Shown here piece after piece: positions 45,402-53,830 of a stretch of DNA of 64,000 nt; position 1 is the stretch's first letter; every line of letters starts with the position of its first letter. The stretch is from the NCBI GenBank assembly GCA_017464305.1, contig JAFUDS010000026.1, forward strand, positions 62,001 through 126,000, in the 5' to 3' direction. The notes beneath the pieces are model-generated. The model worked only from the letters and a program-made list of their open reading frames with translations, was not told the origin of the DNA and did not search any database. Source of the DNA: Clostridia bacterium (GTDB taxonomy: Bacteria; Bacillota; Clostridia; Christensenellales; Aristaeellaceae). The translations under genes were made by a program, and so were the position numbers.

Positions 45402-46118
45402 ATGCATCGCTTCTATGTTGATTCGCTGGATGCGCAAGGACGAGCAGAATTGTCGAAGGAAGACAGCTATCATGCCAGCAAGGTATTGCGTCTGTCGGCA
45501 GGCGATGTGGTGGAACTGATCAGCCAGGGAAAGCGATTCCTTGGAGAGCTGTTACCGGATGGAGGCGCTCAAATCAAGGAAAGTCTTCCCTCCACAGAGC
45601 CGCGCTTGCAGATTACTTTGTTTCAAGGCCTTCCCAAAGCGGATAAGATGGAGATGATTGTTCAAAAGGCAGTGGAGCTGGGCGTCGCCCGGGTTGTCCC
45701 CGTGATGATGAAGCGATGCGTAGTTAGACTTGCCCCGCAGGATGGAGAAAAAAAACAGGCCCGCTGGCAAAAGATTGCTCGGGAAGCAGGAAAGCAATCC
45801 GGGCGGTGCCTGATTCCTGAGATTAGCGCTCCGATTTCCTTTCATCAGCTCGCCGTTTTCTCCTCTCCGCTGGATGCGTGCATCGTCCCCTGGGAGGAAG
45901 CTCGTTCCATGGGCCCTCGCGCCTTTGTCCAGAGAAATCCTTCCATAACCTCCTTGGGAATCCTGATTGGTCCAGAGGGCGGCATCGAACCAGAGGAAAT
46001 CTCTCAACTGGAGGGGGTATTTCAGCCCATGACCCTGGGGCCCCGTATTCTGCGTACAGAAACCGCTGGCTTGGCTGTTTCTGCCGCGATGATGGCTCTC
46101 TATGGAGAAATGGAGTAA
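45402..46118 (+). CDS. rsmE: 16S rRNA m3U1498 methyltransferase
   Basis: The 238-residue product is a SPOUT methyltransferase that makes m3U1498 in 16S rRNA. It has the N-terminal PUA-like domain (MHRFYVDSLDAQG to about 70) and the knotted domain with QGLPKADKMEMIVQKAVELG (split over 75-94), IGPEGGIEPEEI (about 188-199) and LGPRILRTETA (about 210-220). AGGAGG precedes the ATG, one base after the prmA stop. Confidence 0.96.
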   Translation: MHRFYVDSLDAQGRAELSKEDSYHASKVLRLSAGDVVELISQGKRFLGELLPDGGAQIKESLPSTEPRLQITLFQGLPKADKMEMIVQKAVELGVARVVPVMMKRCVVRLAPQDGEKKQARWQKIAREAGKQSGRCLIPEISAPISFHQLAVFSSPLDACIVPWEEARSMGPRAFVQRNPSITSLGILIGPEGGIEPEEISQLEGVFQPMTLGPRILRTETAGLAVSAAMMALYGEME

Positions 46119-46124
46119 TAATCT

Positions 46125-47426
46125 ATGATGACTGCTGCTTTTCATACTCTGGGCTGCAAGGTGAATCAATATGATACCCAGGCCATGCGTGAGCTGATGA
46201 TTCAAGCTGGGTACATCCCTGTTTCCTTTCAGGAAGAAGCGGATGTCTATGTGCTGAATACCTGTACCGTGACCGGCACGGGGGATCGAAAATCCTTGCA
46301 GCTGGCCCGCCGGATCAAACGGGAGCACCCGGCCTCCCTGCTGGTGCTCTGTGGTTGCCTTGCCCAGAAGCAGGGGGAAAGGCTCCAGGGAGAAACCGGG
46401 GCGGATCTGATCCTGGGGACCCAGTTTCGTGGACAGATCGTTCAATTGATTGAACAGGTTCGTGATCAGGGGAAGCCAGTTTGCGCCGTTGCTCCCTTGA
46501 CGGAGGGGATGCCCTTTGAATCCTTGAACATCTCCGAGGTTTCGGGTCATACACGCGCAACTGTAAAGATTCAGGAAGGATGCAATAATCGCTGCACTTA
46601 TTGTATTATACCAGCTGTTCGAGGCCCTATCCGTTCCCGTCCGCTGGAGGATCTGCAATCAGAGGTGATCCGGCTGCGAGAGAAAGGCTTTTGTGAAATT
46701 GTTCTGACGGGAATCCATTTGGCTTCCTATGGAAAGGAAATGCAAGGTCAACCTTTTTCTTTGATTGATGCCATTCGCGTGGTGCATGAAATTGATGGAA
46801 TAGAGCGAATCCGCTTAGGATCCATGGAACCGGTCATTGCCAGCGAAGCCTTTTGTCAAGAGCTTGTGGCCTTGCCGAAGGTTTGCCCCCAGTTTCACTT
46901 GGCCCTGCAGTCTGGATCGGACTCCGTTTTGGCGCGGATGAAGCGTCGCTATAATACATCTCAATATCTGGCTGCCGTAGATCGATTGAAAGCCGCGTTT
47001 CCCACTGCTGCGTTTACGACGGATATTCTTACTGGCTTTCCAGGGGAAACCGAGGAGGAGTATCAGCAAACTCGGGATTTCATCCAGCAGGTTGGCTATG
47101 CAAGAATCCATGTGTTTCCCTACTCTCCTCGGGAAGATACCCCCGCCGCGGCTATGCCGGGCCAGCTTTCCGCCCGGCGGAAGGAGCAGCGGTCTCGGGA
47201 ATTGATTTCCCTGGGAAATCATGTAGCCCGACAGTATTTATCATCTTGGTTGGGGAAGGAAGCACAGCTGCTGCCTGAAGAACAAATCAATGGATGCTGG
47301 GAAGGCTATACCCCTGAATATATTCGAGTGACCCTGCCGTCGAATAGCTCCTGCGAGAGTGGCCATATGGTGCAGGTTCGGCTGACGGGTTTTACCTCTA
47401 AAGGGATGTCCGCGGAGCTGATATAA
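46125..47426 (+). CDS. mtaB: tRNA t6A37 methylthiotransferase MtaB
   Basis: MtaB adds a methylthio group to t6A at tRNA position 37. The 433-residue radical SAM enzyme has the N-terminal MTTase domain (TLGCKVNQYDTQAM, first cluster Cys residues near 10, 46 and 80), the radical SAM motif CNNRCTYC (about 150-157), and a C-terminal TRAM domain. It follows rsmE by six bases. The threonylcarbamoyl substrate is made by TsaD-type enzymes, of which a paralogue lies at 30-31 kb. Confidence 0.95.
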   Translation: MMTAAFHTLGCKVNQYDTQAMRELMIQAGYIPVSFQEEADVYVLNTCTVTGTGDRKSLQLARRIKREHPASLLVLCGCLAQKQGERLQGETGADLILGTQFRGQIVQLIEQVRDQGKPVCAVAPLTEGMPFESLNISEVSGHTRATVKIQEGCNNRCTYCIIPAVRGPIRSRPLEDLQSEVIRLREKGFCEIVLTGIHLASYGKEMQGQPFSLIDAIRVVHEIDGIERIRLGSMEPVIASEAFCQELVALPKVCPQFHLALQSGSDSVLARMKRRYNTSQYLAAVDRLKAAFPTAAFTTDILTGFPGETEEEYQQTRDFIQQVGYARIHVFPYSPREDTPAAAMPGQLSARRKEQRSRELISLGNHVARQYLSSWLGKEAQLLPEEQINGCWEGYTPEYIRVTLPSNSSCESGHMVQVRLTGFTSKGMSAELI

Positions 47427-47485
47427 ATTTTGCTTCCGCGTTTCCAATAAAATACATAAAACGAAAGGAAAGAAGGTTATTCCCT

Positions 47486-47827
47486 ATGGAAAATTGTCTG
47501 TTTTGCAAGATTATCGCTGGTGATATCCCTTCCACCAAGGTCTACGAGGATGAAAAGGTATACGCTTTCAGAGATATTAACCCACAAGCGCCTACGCACA
47601 TTCTCGTTATTCCGAAGAAACATGTTTCTTCCCTGGCCATGATTGATGAAATGGAGGATACAGATTTAGCCGCCTGCTTACGGGCCGTTCGTTTGATCGC
47701 GCAGCAGGAAGGCTTGAAAAATGGTTATCGGGTTGTCTCGAACTGTGGCCCGGATGCATGCCAATCCGTGCCGCATCTTCACTTTCATATTCTGGGGGGA
47801 ACCCAGCTGGCGGATCAAATGGCGTAA
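47486..47827 (+). CDS. hinT: Histidine triad (HIT) nucleotide-binding protein
   Basis: The 113-residue product has CLFCKIIAGDIPSTKVYED at the start, DINPQAPTHILVIPKKH, and the catalytic triad HLHFHILGG (about 98-106). HinT proteins hydrolyse AMP conjugates. The CLFC Cys pair may bind zinc. It follows mtaB by 59 bases and precedes rpsU. Confidence 0.96.
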   Translation: MENCLFCKIIAGDIPSTKVYEDEKVYAFRDINPQAPTHILVIPKKHVSSLAMIDEMEDTDLAACLRAVRLIAQQEGLKNGYRVVSNCGPDACQSVPHLHFHILGGTQLADQMA

Positions 47828-47842
47828 TTTTTGAAAAAAGGA

Positions 47843-47871
47843 TTGACGGAAGGGACGAATTCGACTATAAT
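47843..47871 (+). promoter_or_regulatory. Promoter of rpsU
   Basis: TTGACG (47843-47848), 17 bases, TATAAT (47866-47871). Confidence 0.88.
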
Positions 47872-47945
47872 AACGTCACGGTTGAAGGGGATGTGTGTCT
47901 TCTTTGCCGAGAAAGTCGCTTCTTTGAGCGAGAGGAGGGATAAAA

Positions 47946-48119
47946 GTGTCTGAGGTTCGTCTGCGTGAAAATGAGTCCCTGGAAAGTGCGCTCAAACGGT
48001 TTAAGCGGCAGTGCGCCCGCAGTGGCGTTCTCCAGGAAGTCCGTAAGCGCGAGCATTACGAAAAGCCCAGCGTGAAGCGCAAGAAGAAAGCCGAGGCCGC
48101 GCGTAAGCGTAAGTGGTAA
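47946..48119 (+). CDS. rpsU: 30S ribosomal protein S21 (bS21)
   Basis: The 57-residue product starts at a GTG (AGGAGG seven bases upstream) and reads [18 protein letters not shown], then [18 protein letters not shown] and a basic tail: a full-length bS21. bS21 helps mRNA binding at the small subunit. It is flanked by its own strong promoter and terminator. Confidence 0.97.
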   Translation: MSEVRLRENESLESALKRFKRQCARSGVLQEVRKREHYEKPSVKRKKKAEAARKRKW

Positions 48120-48129
48120 TCTGGCTCCA

Positions 48130-48160
48130 TTCCCTTCCCCATGTGGGAAGGGTTTTTTTA
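48130..48160 (+). terminator. Terminator of rpsU
   Basis: CCCTTCCC-CATGT-GGGAAGGG (48132-48152) followed by seven T. Confidence 0.93.
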
Positions 48161-48163
48161 TGC

Positions 48164-48192
48164 TTGAAAAAGGAAACAGAATATGATATACT
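48164..48192 (+). promoter_or_regulatory. Promoter of rho
   Basis: TTGAAA (48164-48169), 17 bases, TATACT (48187-48192), leaving a 5' leader of about 210 bases before rho. Confidence 0.7.
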
Positions 48193-48220
48193 TTCCCCAA
48201 TCACTCTTGCAGAAAAGAGG

Positions 48221-48352
48221 ATGTCATGGTATTTCTTTTTATTTTCGGAGGTATTTAAGCAGCGGCTTCAGCGCATGATTTCTGCTGTTCCGCTATTTGC
48301 GAATAATGTTTTTCTTTTTGTTTGTATGATACTGTGGCTGAGTGCTGCATAA
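48221..48352 (+). CDS. Possible 43-residue hydrophobic leader peptide upstream of rho
   Basis: An open frame of 43 codons in the rho leader encodes a peptide with a basic middle (KQRLQR) and a C-terminal hydrophobic segment (VFLFVCMILWL). A GAAAAGAGG stretch abuts the ATG, too close for a good ribosome-binding site. It may be a leader peptide, as rho genes elsewhere carry leaders, or chance. An overlapping 10-codon frame begins at 48226. Confidence 0.25.
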   Translation: MSWYFFLFSEVFKQRLQRMISAVPLFANNVFLFVCMILWLSAA

Positions 48353-48407
48353 AAAGAGGAATAGTATTCATTTTGAAATATTTTTCCGGTTTTGGAGGAG
48401 GTTTTTC

Positions 48408-50381
48408 ATGTCCCTGTCTGAACTGCAATCCATGACAGTTATCCAGCTGCGTAAAATCGCGCGGGAGAACAATATTGTCCTGGGCGCCGGTGTGGAAAAA
48501 GCATCTATGATCGAAAAGATTGCTTTGGCGCTGGATATTCCGATTCAGCCAGTACAGCAGTCCATCCTGGATCTGCCAGAGCTGCAAGCCGCGCCTCAGG
48601 AGATGGCTGAGGCTTCGAGCCAGGCGGCGGAGGAGGGTATTCCCCCGGTGGAGGAGCCTGCTGTTTTATCGAATCCCGCTTCTGAGCCAACCGCTGCGTC
48701 CTCTGATGTACCTCATGAGAAGAGCGCAAGCGCAACCTCTGCAGAGACGCCAGTAGCTTCGCCTGCACAAGCTGCGGCTCCCGCGCCTGCTGCTCCCACA
48801 GAGCCTCGTTTCCAGGCAGCCTGGCGCAGTCCCAGCGCTCCTCAAGGAGGGAGCCATGCCTCTTATTCCTCCACGGGGTCCTCTCGGCCTGCCTGGCAGA
48901 ACACAACTCCCTCGGGGCGGCCCCTGTCCACGGATCAAAGGCCGCAACCCTTACGGCCCCACTCCTTTGGCCCTCGCTTTGGGCCTGCTGCTTCTCCCAG
49001 GCCGGATGCGGCCACGTCAGCCCCAGTGGAATCGCCCTTGCGCCCCGCCGTTTCTCCCCTGCCTGATCGGCGGAGCGGTTTCAGCACCGCTGCCTCCTTC
49101 GGGCCTGCGGCAGTGAATGCTGCGCAGGAGGCAGCGCCTGCTTCGCAGACGGTTCCTTCCCCTTCTTCTTCCAGCTCGGAAGAGCCCATCTCTCCCTTCT
49201 CGGATGCTTCCAATTCCGCGCCCACGCTGGAGGAATTGTTGGCCACTGGTGATTTCGAGGAAGGCAGCGGCATTTTGGAGCTGCATCCGGATGGCTATGG
49301 ATTTTTACGTGCTTCCAATTTTATGCCCTCTTCCCGGGATATTTATGTCTCCATGGCTCAGATCCGCCGTTTTTCCCTGCGTACCGGAGACCAAATTCAG
49401 GGAAAGATTCGGCCCCAACGGGAGGGGGATAAATATGCCGCGTTGCTTTATATTGACACGGTGAACGGTTTATCCGAAGAAGAGGCACAGCACCGCCCCC
49501 ATTTTGAAGAATTGACTCCTGTCTACCCTTCCCGGCGGATGTCTCTGGAGAGTAAAGCGGGCGAGAGCCTGCCCGATATGCGGCTGATTGACCTGATTGC
49601 GCCCCTTGGTTTCGGCCAGCGTGGATTGATTCTTTGTCCGCCGGACACCGGGAAACGTGATCTTTTACAGCACTATGCTAATACTATCACGTCCAATTAT
49701 CCTGAGGTGACAGTGCTTACCCTGCTCATCGACCTTACGCCGGAGGATGTTACCTCTTTCCGGGAAAAGGTTTCTTGCCCTGTGCTTGCCTCCACCTTCG
49801 ATCAGGCGCCGGAAGCCCATCTTCGGTTGACCGAGATGGTTGTGGAACGGGCCATGCGCCTCGTAGAGCAGCAGAAGGACGTGGTGATCCTGGCTGACAG
49901 CTTGACTCGTTTGGCCAAGATCTATACCTCTGCAGCAGTTCAGCAGGGGCGTAGCCTGCCTGGCATGGTCAATCCGGCTTCCCTGCTTCGAGCCAAGCGT
50001 ATGTTTGGCGCTGCCAGGGCCATGAAGGAGGGTGGATCTCTTACGGTGATCGCTACGATGGATATTGCTTCTGGCAATAAAGTGGATGATTCTGTCGTAG
50101 AGGAATTCAAAGGTACAGCGAATATGGAACTGCTGCTGGATCAGAATATGGTTCGAGCAGGTATCGAACCAGCGATTAACCTGCTGCGCAGCTTCACTAA
50201 GAATTCCGACCTGCTTTTGAATAATCAGCAAAAAGAGGGGCTCAGTCTGATTCGGCAGATGTTGGGATCTACTTCCTCCGCTGTAGCGATTCCTCAATTG
50301 CTCTCCATGATGGAAAAGGCAAAAACAAACAGTGAATTGCTGTTAAAGATGAAGGATTGGTTCGCCCTGATGGGAATGTAA
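48408..50381 (+). CDS. rho: Rho-family protein with disordered insert and degenerate ATPase site
   Basis: Rho is a hexameric RNA translocase that ends transcription. This 657-residue protein has the Rho N-terminal domain (about 1-45), an Ala/Pro/Ser-rich low-complexity insert (about 60-280), the RNA-binding OB-fold (about 285-360, GILELHPDGYGFLR) and the RecA-like core. Core landmarks are RGLILCPPDTGK, DVVILADSLTRLAK, KRMFGAAR and EEFKGTANMEL. Several ATPase residues differ from E. coli Rho: R417 for the P-loop Thr, L443 for catalytic Glu211, T444 for Arg212, and K598 for the arginine finger Arg366. D497, R501 and K558 remain. It may be a poorly hydrolysing or repurposed Rho. GGAGGAG precedes the ATG. 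Confidence 0.9.
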   Translation: MSLSELQSMTVIQLRKIARENNIVLGAGVEKASMIEKIALALDIPIQPVQQSILDLPELQAAPQEMAEASSQAAEEGIPPVEEPAVLSNPASEPTAASSDVPHEKSASATSAETPVASPAQAAAPAPAAPTEPRFQAAWRSPSAPQGGSHASYSSTGSSRPAWQNTTPSGRPLSTDQRPQPLRPHSFGPRFGPAASPRPDAATSAPVESPLRPAVSPLPDRRSGFSTAASFGPAAVNAAQEAAPASQTVPSPSSSSSEEPISPFSDASNSAPTLEELLATGDFEEGSGILELHPDGYGFLRASNFMPSSRDIYVSMAQIRRFSLRTGDQIQGKIRPQREGDKYAALLYIDTVNGLSEEEAQHRPHFEELTPVYPSRRMSLESKAGESLPDMRLIDLIAPLGFGQRGLILCPPDTGKRDLLQHYANTITSNYPEVTVLTLLIDLTPEDVTSFREKVSCPVLASTFDQAPEAHLRLTEMVVERAMRLVEQQKDVVILADSLTRLAKIYTSAAVQQGRSLPGMVNPASLLRAKRMFGAARAMKEGGSLTVIATMDIASGNKVDDSVVEEFKGTANMELLLDQNMVRAGIEPAINLLRSFTKNSDLLLNNQQKEGLSLIRQMLGSTSSAVAIPQLLSMMEKAKTNSELLLKMKDWFALMGM

Positions 50382-50396
50382 TCCATTATTATAGAA

Positions 50397-50432
50397 GCAC
50401 GGCCTCCCGTTTTCACGGGAGGCCGTATTTTA
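50397..50432. terminator. Bidirectional terminator between rho and tdk
   Basis: A perfect 12-bp stem ACGGCCTCCCGT (50399-50410) with 50415-50426, four-base loop, A/T-rich on both flanks. Confidence 0.85.
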
Positions 50433-51005
50433 AGCCTGTTCTCTGATTTTCCGTTTCCAACATTGATGACACATGGCGATATAGCTGTCGTTTCCGCCCA
50501 GGAGCACCTGTCCCCCCTGGGTCACGATCCTCCCCGTCCCATCGATCCGGGCATTGACCGTAGCTTTTCGCCCGCATTCACAAACGGTTTTGATCTCCGT
50601 TAAGGAGTCCGCCAACTCCATCAATCGTTGTGCGCCGGGGAAAAAATGCGTCAGAAAATCTGTCCGCAGCCCAAAGCAGAGCACCGGCAGGTTATCCTCG
50701 TCTACCAGGTATCTCAGTTCATCAATCTGCGCCGGCGTAAAGAACTGCGCTTCGTCAGCGATGATCACATCCCGCTGCCCCAATTGATGATACCTCTCCA
50801 CAATACTGCTCTCCGGGGTGATAATCTCCGCTTCGCTTTCCAATCCGATTCGACTGCGGATGATATTGGCACCGTCCCGGGTATCGATGCTGGGCTTGAT
50901 CAGCCAAACGCTCATGCCTCGTTCTTCATAATTGAACTTGGTGATCAACGCCTGGGCGGATTTGGAGGAACCCATCACGCCATATTTAAAGTAAAGCTTT
51001 GCCAT
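50430..51005 (-). CDS. tdk: Thymidine kinase (type II)
   Basis: The 191-residue product phosphorylates thymidine or deoxyuridine in salvage. It starts MAKLYFKYGVMGSSKSAQAL with a P-loop in which Ser replaces the Gly before Lys, a variant of the usual NSGK form; then VIIADEAQFF (about 95-104, Walker B) and the lasso/zinc region with CECGRKATVNAR and CHQC (four Cys). The ATG at 51005 gives the normal start, with AAGG bases upstream. It follows udk on the same strand, near the nucleoside importer. Confidence 0.93.
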   Translation of the reverse strand: MAKLYFKYGVMGSSKSAQALITKFNYEERGMSVWLIKPSIDTRDGANIIRSRIGLESEAEIITPESSIVERYHQLGQRDVIIADEAQFFTPAQIDELRYLVDEDNLPVLCFGLRTDFLTHFFPGAQRLMELADSLTEIKTVCECGRKATVNARIDGTGRIVTQGGQVLLGGNDSYIAMCHQCWKRKIREQA

Positions 51006-51055
51006 TGGCCTTGAAACCTTTCTATCTGATGCCTCGCATCCCGACATGGGGAATA

Positions 51056-51676
51056 TCAAGCATTATCCAAATGAGCTTTCACTCGCTGGACAACCATCTC
51101 CAGTGCCACAATGTTTTGGCCCCCCTCGGGGATGATTACATCTGCCCGCCGCTTGCTTGGTTCCACGAATTGTTCATGCATGGGTTTTACAGTGGTCAAA
51201 TATTGATTGATTACGCTTTCCAGGCTGCGTCCCCGTTCTTGAACATCCCGCAGGATCCGGCGTAAAATACGAACATCCGCATCCGTATCCACATAGATCT
51301 TGACGTCCATCTGGTCGCACAAACGCGGTTCTGCGTAGATCAAAATCCCTTCCACAATGATGACCCGGGTGGGCTCGATGGTAACCGTCTCTTCGCTGCG
51401 GTCATGGATGGAATAATCATATACGGGACATTCTACGCTTCTCCCTTCCTTTAGCAGCCGCAGATGCTCAATCATCATCTCCGTGTCAAAGGAATCTGGA
51501 TGGTCATAGTTCAGCAGACATCTTTCTTCATAGGGCATATCATGGTGGGCTTTGTAATAATTATCATGATGGACTACGGACACATTTCCGCCGAAGCGTT
51601 TCACCAGGGTATCTGTAATGGTGGTTTTACCACTGCCTGTGCCCCCAGCGATTCCAATGACCATGATTTCACTCAT
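51056..51676 (-). CDS. udk: Uridine kinase
   Basis: Uridine/cytidine kinase of 206 residues. It has the P-loop GIAGGTGSGKTT (about 8-19), HHDNYYKAHHDM, the nucleoside-binding NYDHPDSFD (about 56-64), VEGILIYAE and the lid RRILRDVQERGR. It follows the nucleoside ABC importer genes after about 100 bases and precedes tdk, so the strand reads importer, uridine kinase, thymidine kinase. Confidence 0.96.
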   Translation of the reverse strand: MSEIMVIGIAGGTGSGKTTITDTLVKRFGGNVSVVHHDNYYKAHHDMPYEERCLLNYDHPDSFDTEMMIEHLRLLKEGRSVECPVYDYSIHDRSEETVTIEPTRVIIVEGILIYAEPRLCDQMDVKIYVDTDADVRILRRILRDVQERGRSLESVINQYLTTVKPMHEQFVEPSKRRADVIIPEGGQNIVALEMVVQRVKAHLDNA

Positions 51677-51738
51677 ACCGCTTCCCTCCTCTGGCTTCTA
51701 AAATAGGTTTGGAAACAATATCCCCAAACAGAATGAGG

Positions 51739-51759
51739 GCTCTTTCATTCCGAAAGAGC
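51739..51759 (-). repeat. Stem-loop between the ABC importer and udk
   Basis: GCTCTTTC (51739-51746) and GAAAGAGC (51752-51759) form an 8-bp stem with a five-base loop. No T tract follows on the minus strand, so it may be a processing element or a weak terminator. Confidence 0.45.
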
Positions 51760-51782
51760 TCATCATCCTTGTCGTAAAAAAT

Positions 51783-52727
51783 TTATTTACTCTTGATATA
51801 GGGTTTGCCATTGGCCGCAGGCACACGGGAACGGCCCACAAACAGAATCAGCACCAGAATCGTGATCACATAAGGGATCATGGAAATCAGATGCATGCTG
51901 ATGCCAGAGGAGCCACCCAGCACCACCTTCAACCCGGAGCAGAAACCAAACAACAGGCACCCCAGCAAAGCGCCCTGGGGGCGGAACTTGCCGAAGATTA
52001 CGGCAGCGATGGCGATAAAGCCCTGGCCGACGATGGATATGGGGCGGAACTGGGTGGAGATCGTCATCGTGACACACGCACCACCGAGCCCAGCTAGGAA
52101 ACCGGAAATCACCACGCACAGGAAGCGCATGCTGATCACGTTGATTCCCAATGTTTCACAAGCCTGAGGATGCTCACCGCAGGCACGTAGCCGCAAGCCG
52201 AACTGAGTTTTATAAAACACGAACCAGACAATGATTACCGCGATGAACACCAGGTAAGTGGAAATATAATTCGCGAACACATTGTCCATAAACCGGCCAA
52301 GGACGGTGGAGGTATCGAAAAGTCCGGAGAAGAATTTCGGAATTTTCTGGGTCGAATCCAAGGGAATGGTGTCCGTAGAATTGAACAACACTTTGGCAAG
52401 CATGATTACAATGCCGGGACCAAGCATGTTGATGGCCGTACCCGCAATTGTTTGATCAGCGCCCAGCTTTACGGTAGCCAGCGCGTGTAGGGCGCCGAAA
52501 ATAGCCCCCGCCAGGCCGCCACAAATAAAGCCAATCCAAGGATTGCCGGTAAAATAGGCCACTACGGTTCCTGTAAATGCGCCTGCGGTCATCATTCCCT
52601 CGATGCCGATGTTGACCACGCCGGAAACTTCCGAAAAGCAGGACCCCAGGGCTGCGTATAACAAGGGCGTCGCATAAATCAATGTGGCGTATAGGATAAT
52701 GCCTAAGCTATTGATGAAATCATTCAT
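51783..52727 (-). CDS. nupQ: Nucleoside-type ABC transporter permease (NupQ/YufQ-like)
   Basis: The 314-residue membrane protein has about eight to ten helices and the BPD_transp_2 pattern: TPLLYAALGSCFSEVSGVVN, IGIEGMMTAGAF (about 41-52), and LGINVISMRFLCVVISGFLAGLGG (split near 195-218). It pairs with the preceding permease as the channel of a BMP-dependent importer, the class that takes up nucleosides in Bacillus and Lactococcus. It overlaps the NupP stop by four bases. Confidence 0.88.
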   Translation of the reverse strand: MNDFINSLGIILYATLIYATPLLYAALGSCFSEVSGVVNIGIEGMMTAGAFTGTVVAYFTGNPWIGFICGGLAGAIFGALHALATVKLGADQTIAGTAINMLGPGIVIMLAKVLFNSTDTIPLDSTQKIPKFFSGLFDTSTVLGRFMDNVFANYISTYLVFIAVIIVWFVFYKTQFGLRLRACGEHPQACETLGINVISMRFLCVVISGFLAGLGGACVTMTISTQFRPISIVGQGFIAIAAVIFGKFRPQGALLGCLLFGFCSGLKVVLGGSSGISMHLISMIPYVITILVLILFVGRSRVPAANGKPYIKSK

Positions 52728-53830
52728 GCTTTGGCCACCCCCTTCTTTGTGGAGGCATTGCCCCGCTTTTTCAAGTATTTAATGTTCCGGAAGATGACAG
52801 AAATGGAGATGAAGAACACCACCGTACCAACGATAACGCTGATCAACTGTGTCGGTGCGCCCACCAGATTCAGCTTGCTTCCGCCGTACATCAGCGCGCC
52901 ATAGAAGAGCCCAGCGATAAATACGCCAAAGGGATTGGAGCACCCAATCAAGGCCACTACGATGCCAGCAAATCCATACCCCTCCTGGGAAGAGAAGATG
53001 CTGATTCGCTGTCCCATTCCCATCACCAGCAGCGCGCCAGCTAACCCAGCCATGGCACCGGAGATCCCCAGAGCCGTCAGGATGGAACGGTTCACATTGA
53101 TGCCGCCATATTCCGCGGCATATTTATTTGCGCCCACCGCCTTCAGTTCATAGCCCAGAGTGGTTTTCTCGATCATGAGCCAAACCAGCAGTGTCACCAA
53201 AATCGCGATGATAAATCCCCAGTTGAAGGTGGGCGCCACGCCAGCTTGCTTGATAAAATCCTTGGAAAACTGCAGGCTGGCATTCGCCGCGATATTCTTT
53301 GTCGCCTCGGCGGATCCTTCATTCTTAATTCCAGGAAGCCCTGCGATATAATTGGATAGATAGAAGGCAATCCAGTTGAACATGATCATGCTTAGCACTT
53401 CATTGATCCCGCGCTTGGTTTTCAAAATACCTACCACAACGCCCCATAGAGCGCCCATGCACATAGCGGCAAGGAAGCAAAGGGGGATCAGGATGATGGA
53501 AGGCAGCGAGGAGGCGAACAGGGAGGTTACCACTGCGGCCATGGCACCGACCACAAACTGGCCTTCCGCACCGATGTTAAACACGCCGGTTTTGAAGGAA
53601 AAGGCAACCGAAAGGCCCGCTACGATGTAAGGCACGGCGTAAACCACCACGTAGGTAAACCCCTTCAGGGAGGTAACGCTATTGATCAGGCGCCCATAGG
53701 CGGCGCCCACGGATAATCCCATCACCGCCAGGAAAATCGCGCCCACCAGGAATCCGAGAATGATGGACAGCAGGATGTGAATAAACGTATTCTCGGAAAT
53801 AAAATCTATCCAGGATTTTTTCTCTTTCAT
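52724..53830 (-). CDS. nupP: Nucleoside-type ABC transporter permease (NupP/YufP-like)
   Basis: The 368-residue permease has an N-terminal helix and about nine further helices, with GLSVAFSFKTGVFNIGAEGQF (split, about 72-92), YELKAVGANKYAAEYGGINV and GISGAMAGLAGALLVMG. It is the second channel half with NupQ. Overlapping stop-start codons on both sides show one transcription unit with the ATPase upstream. Confidence 0.88.
   Translation of the reverse strand: MKEKKSWIDFISENTFIHILLSIILGFLVGAIFLAVMGLSVGAAYGRLINSVTSLKGFTYVVVYAVPYIVAGLSVAFSFKTGVFNIGAEGQFVVGAMAAVVTSLFASSLPSIILIPLCFLAAMCMGALWGVVVGILKTKRGINEVLSMIMFNWIAFYLSNYIAGLPGIKNEGSAEATKNIAANASLQFSKDFIKQAGVAPTFNWGFIIAILVTLLVWLMIEKTTLGYELKAVGANKYAAEYGGINVNRSILTALGISGAMAGLAGALLVMGMGQRISIFSSQEGYGFAGIVVALIGCSNPFGVFIAGLFYGALMYGGSKLNLVGAPTQLISVIVGTVVFFISISVIFRNIKYLKKRGNASTKKGVAKA

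Noticed and set aside
50950-51005. Thymidine kinase P-loop with Ser in place of Gly before Lys
   Set aside because: GSSKS-type loops occur in one branch of bacterial thymidine kinases as far as I recall, and the rest of the site is intact, so I do not count it as degenerate.
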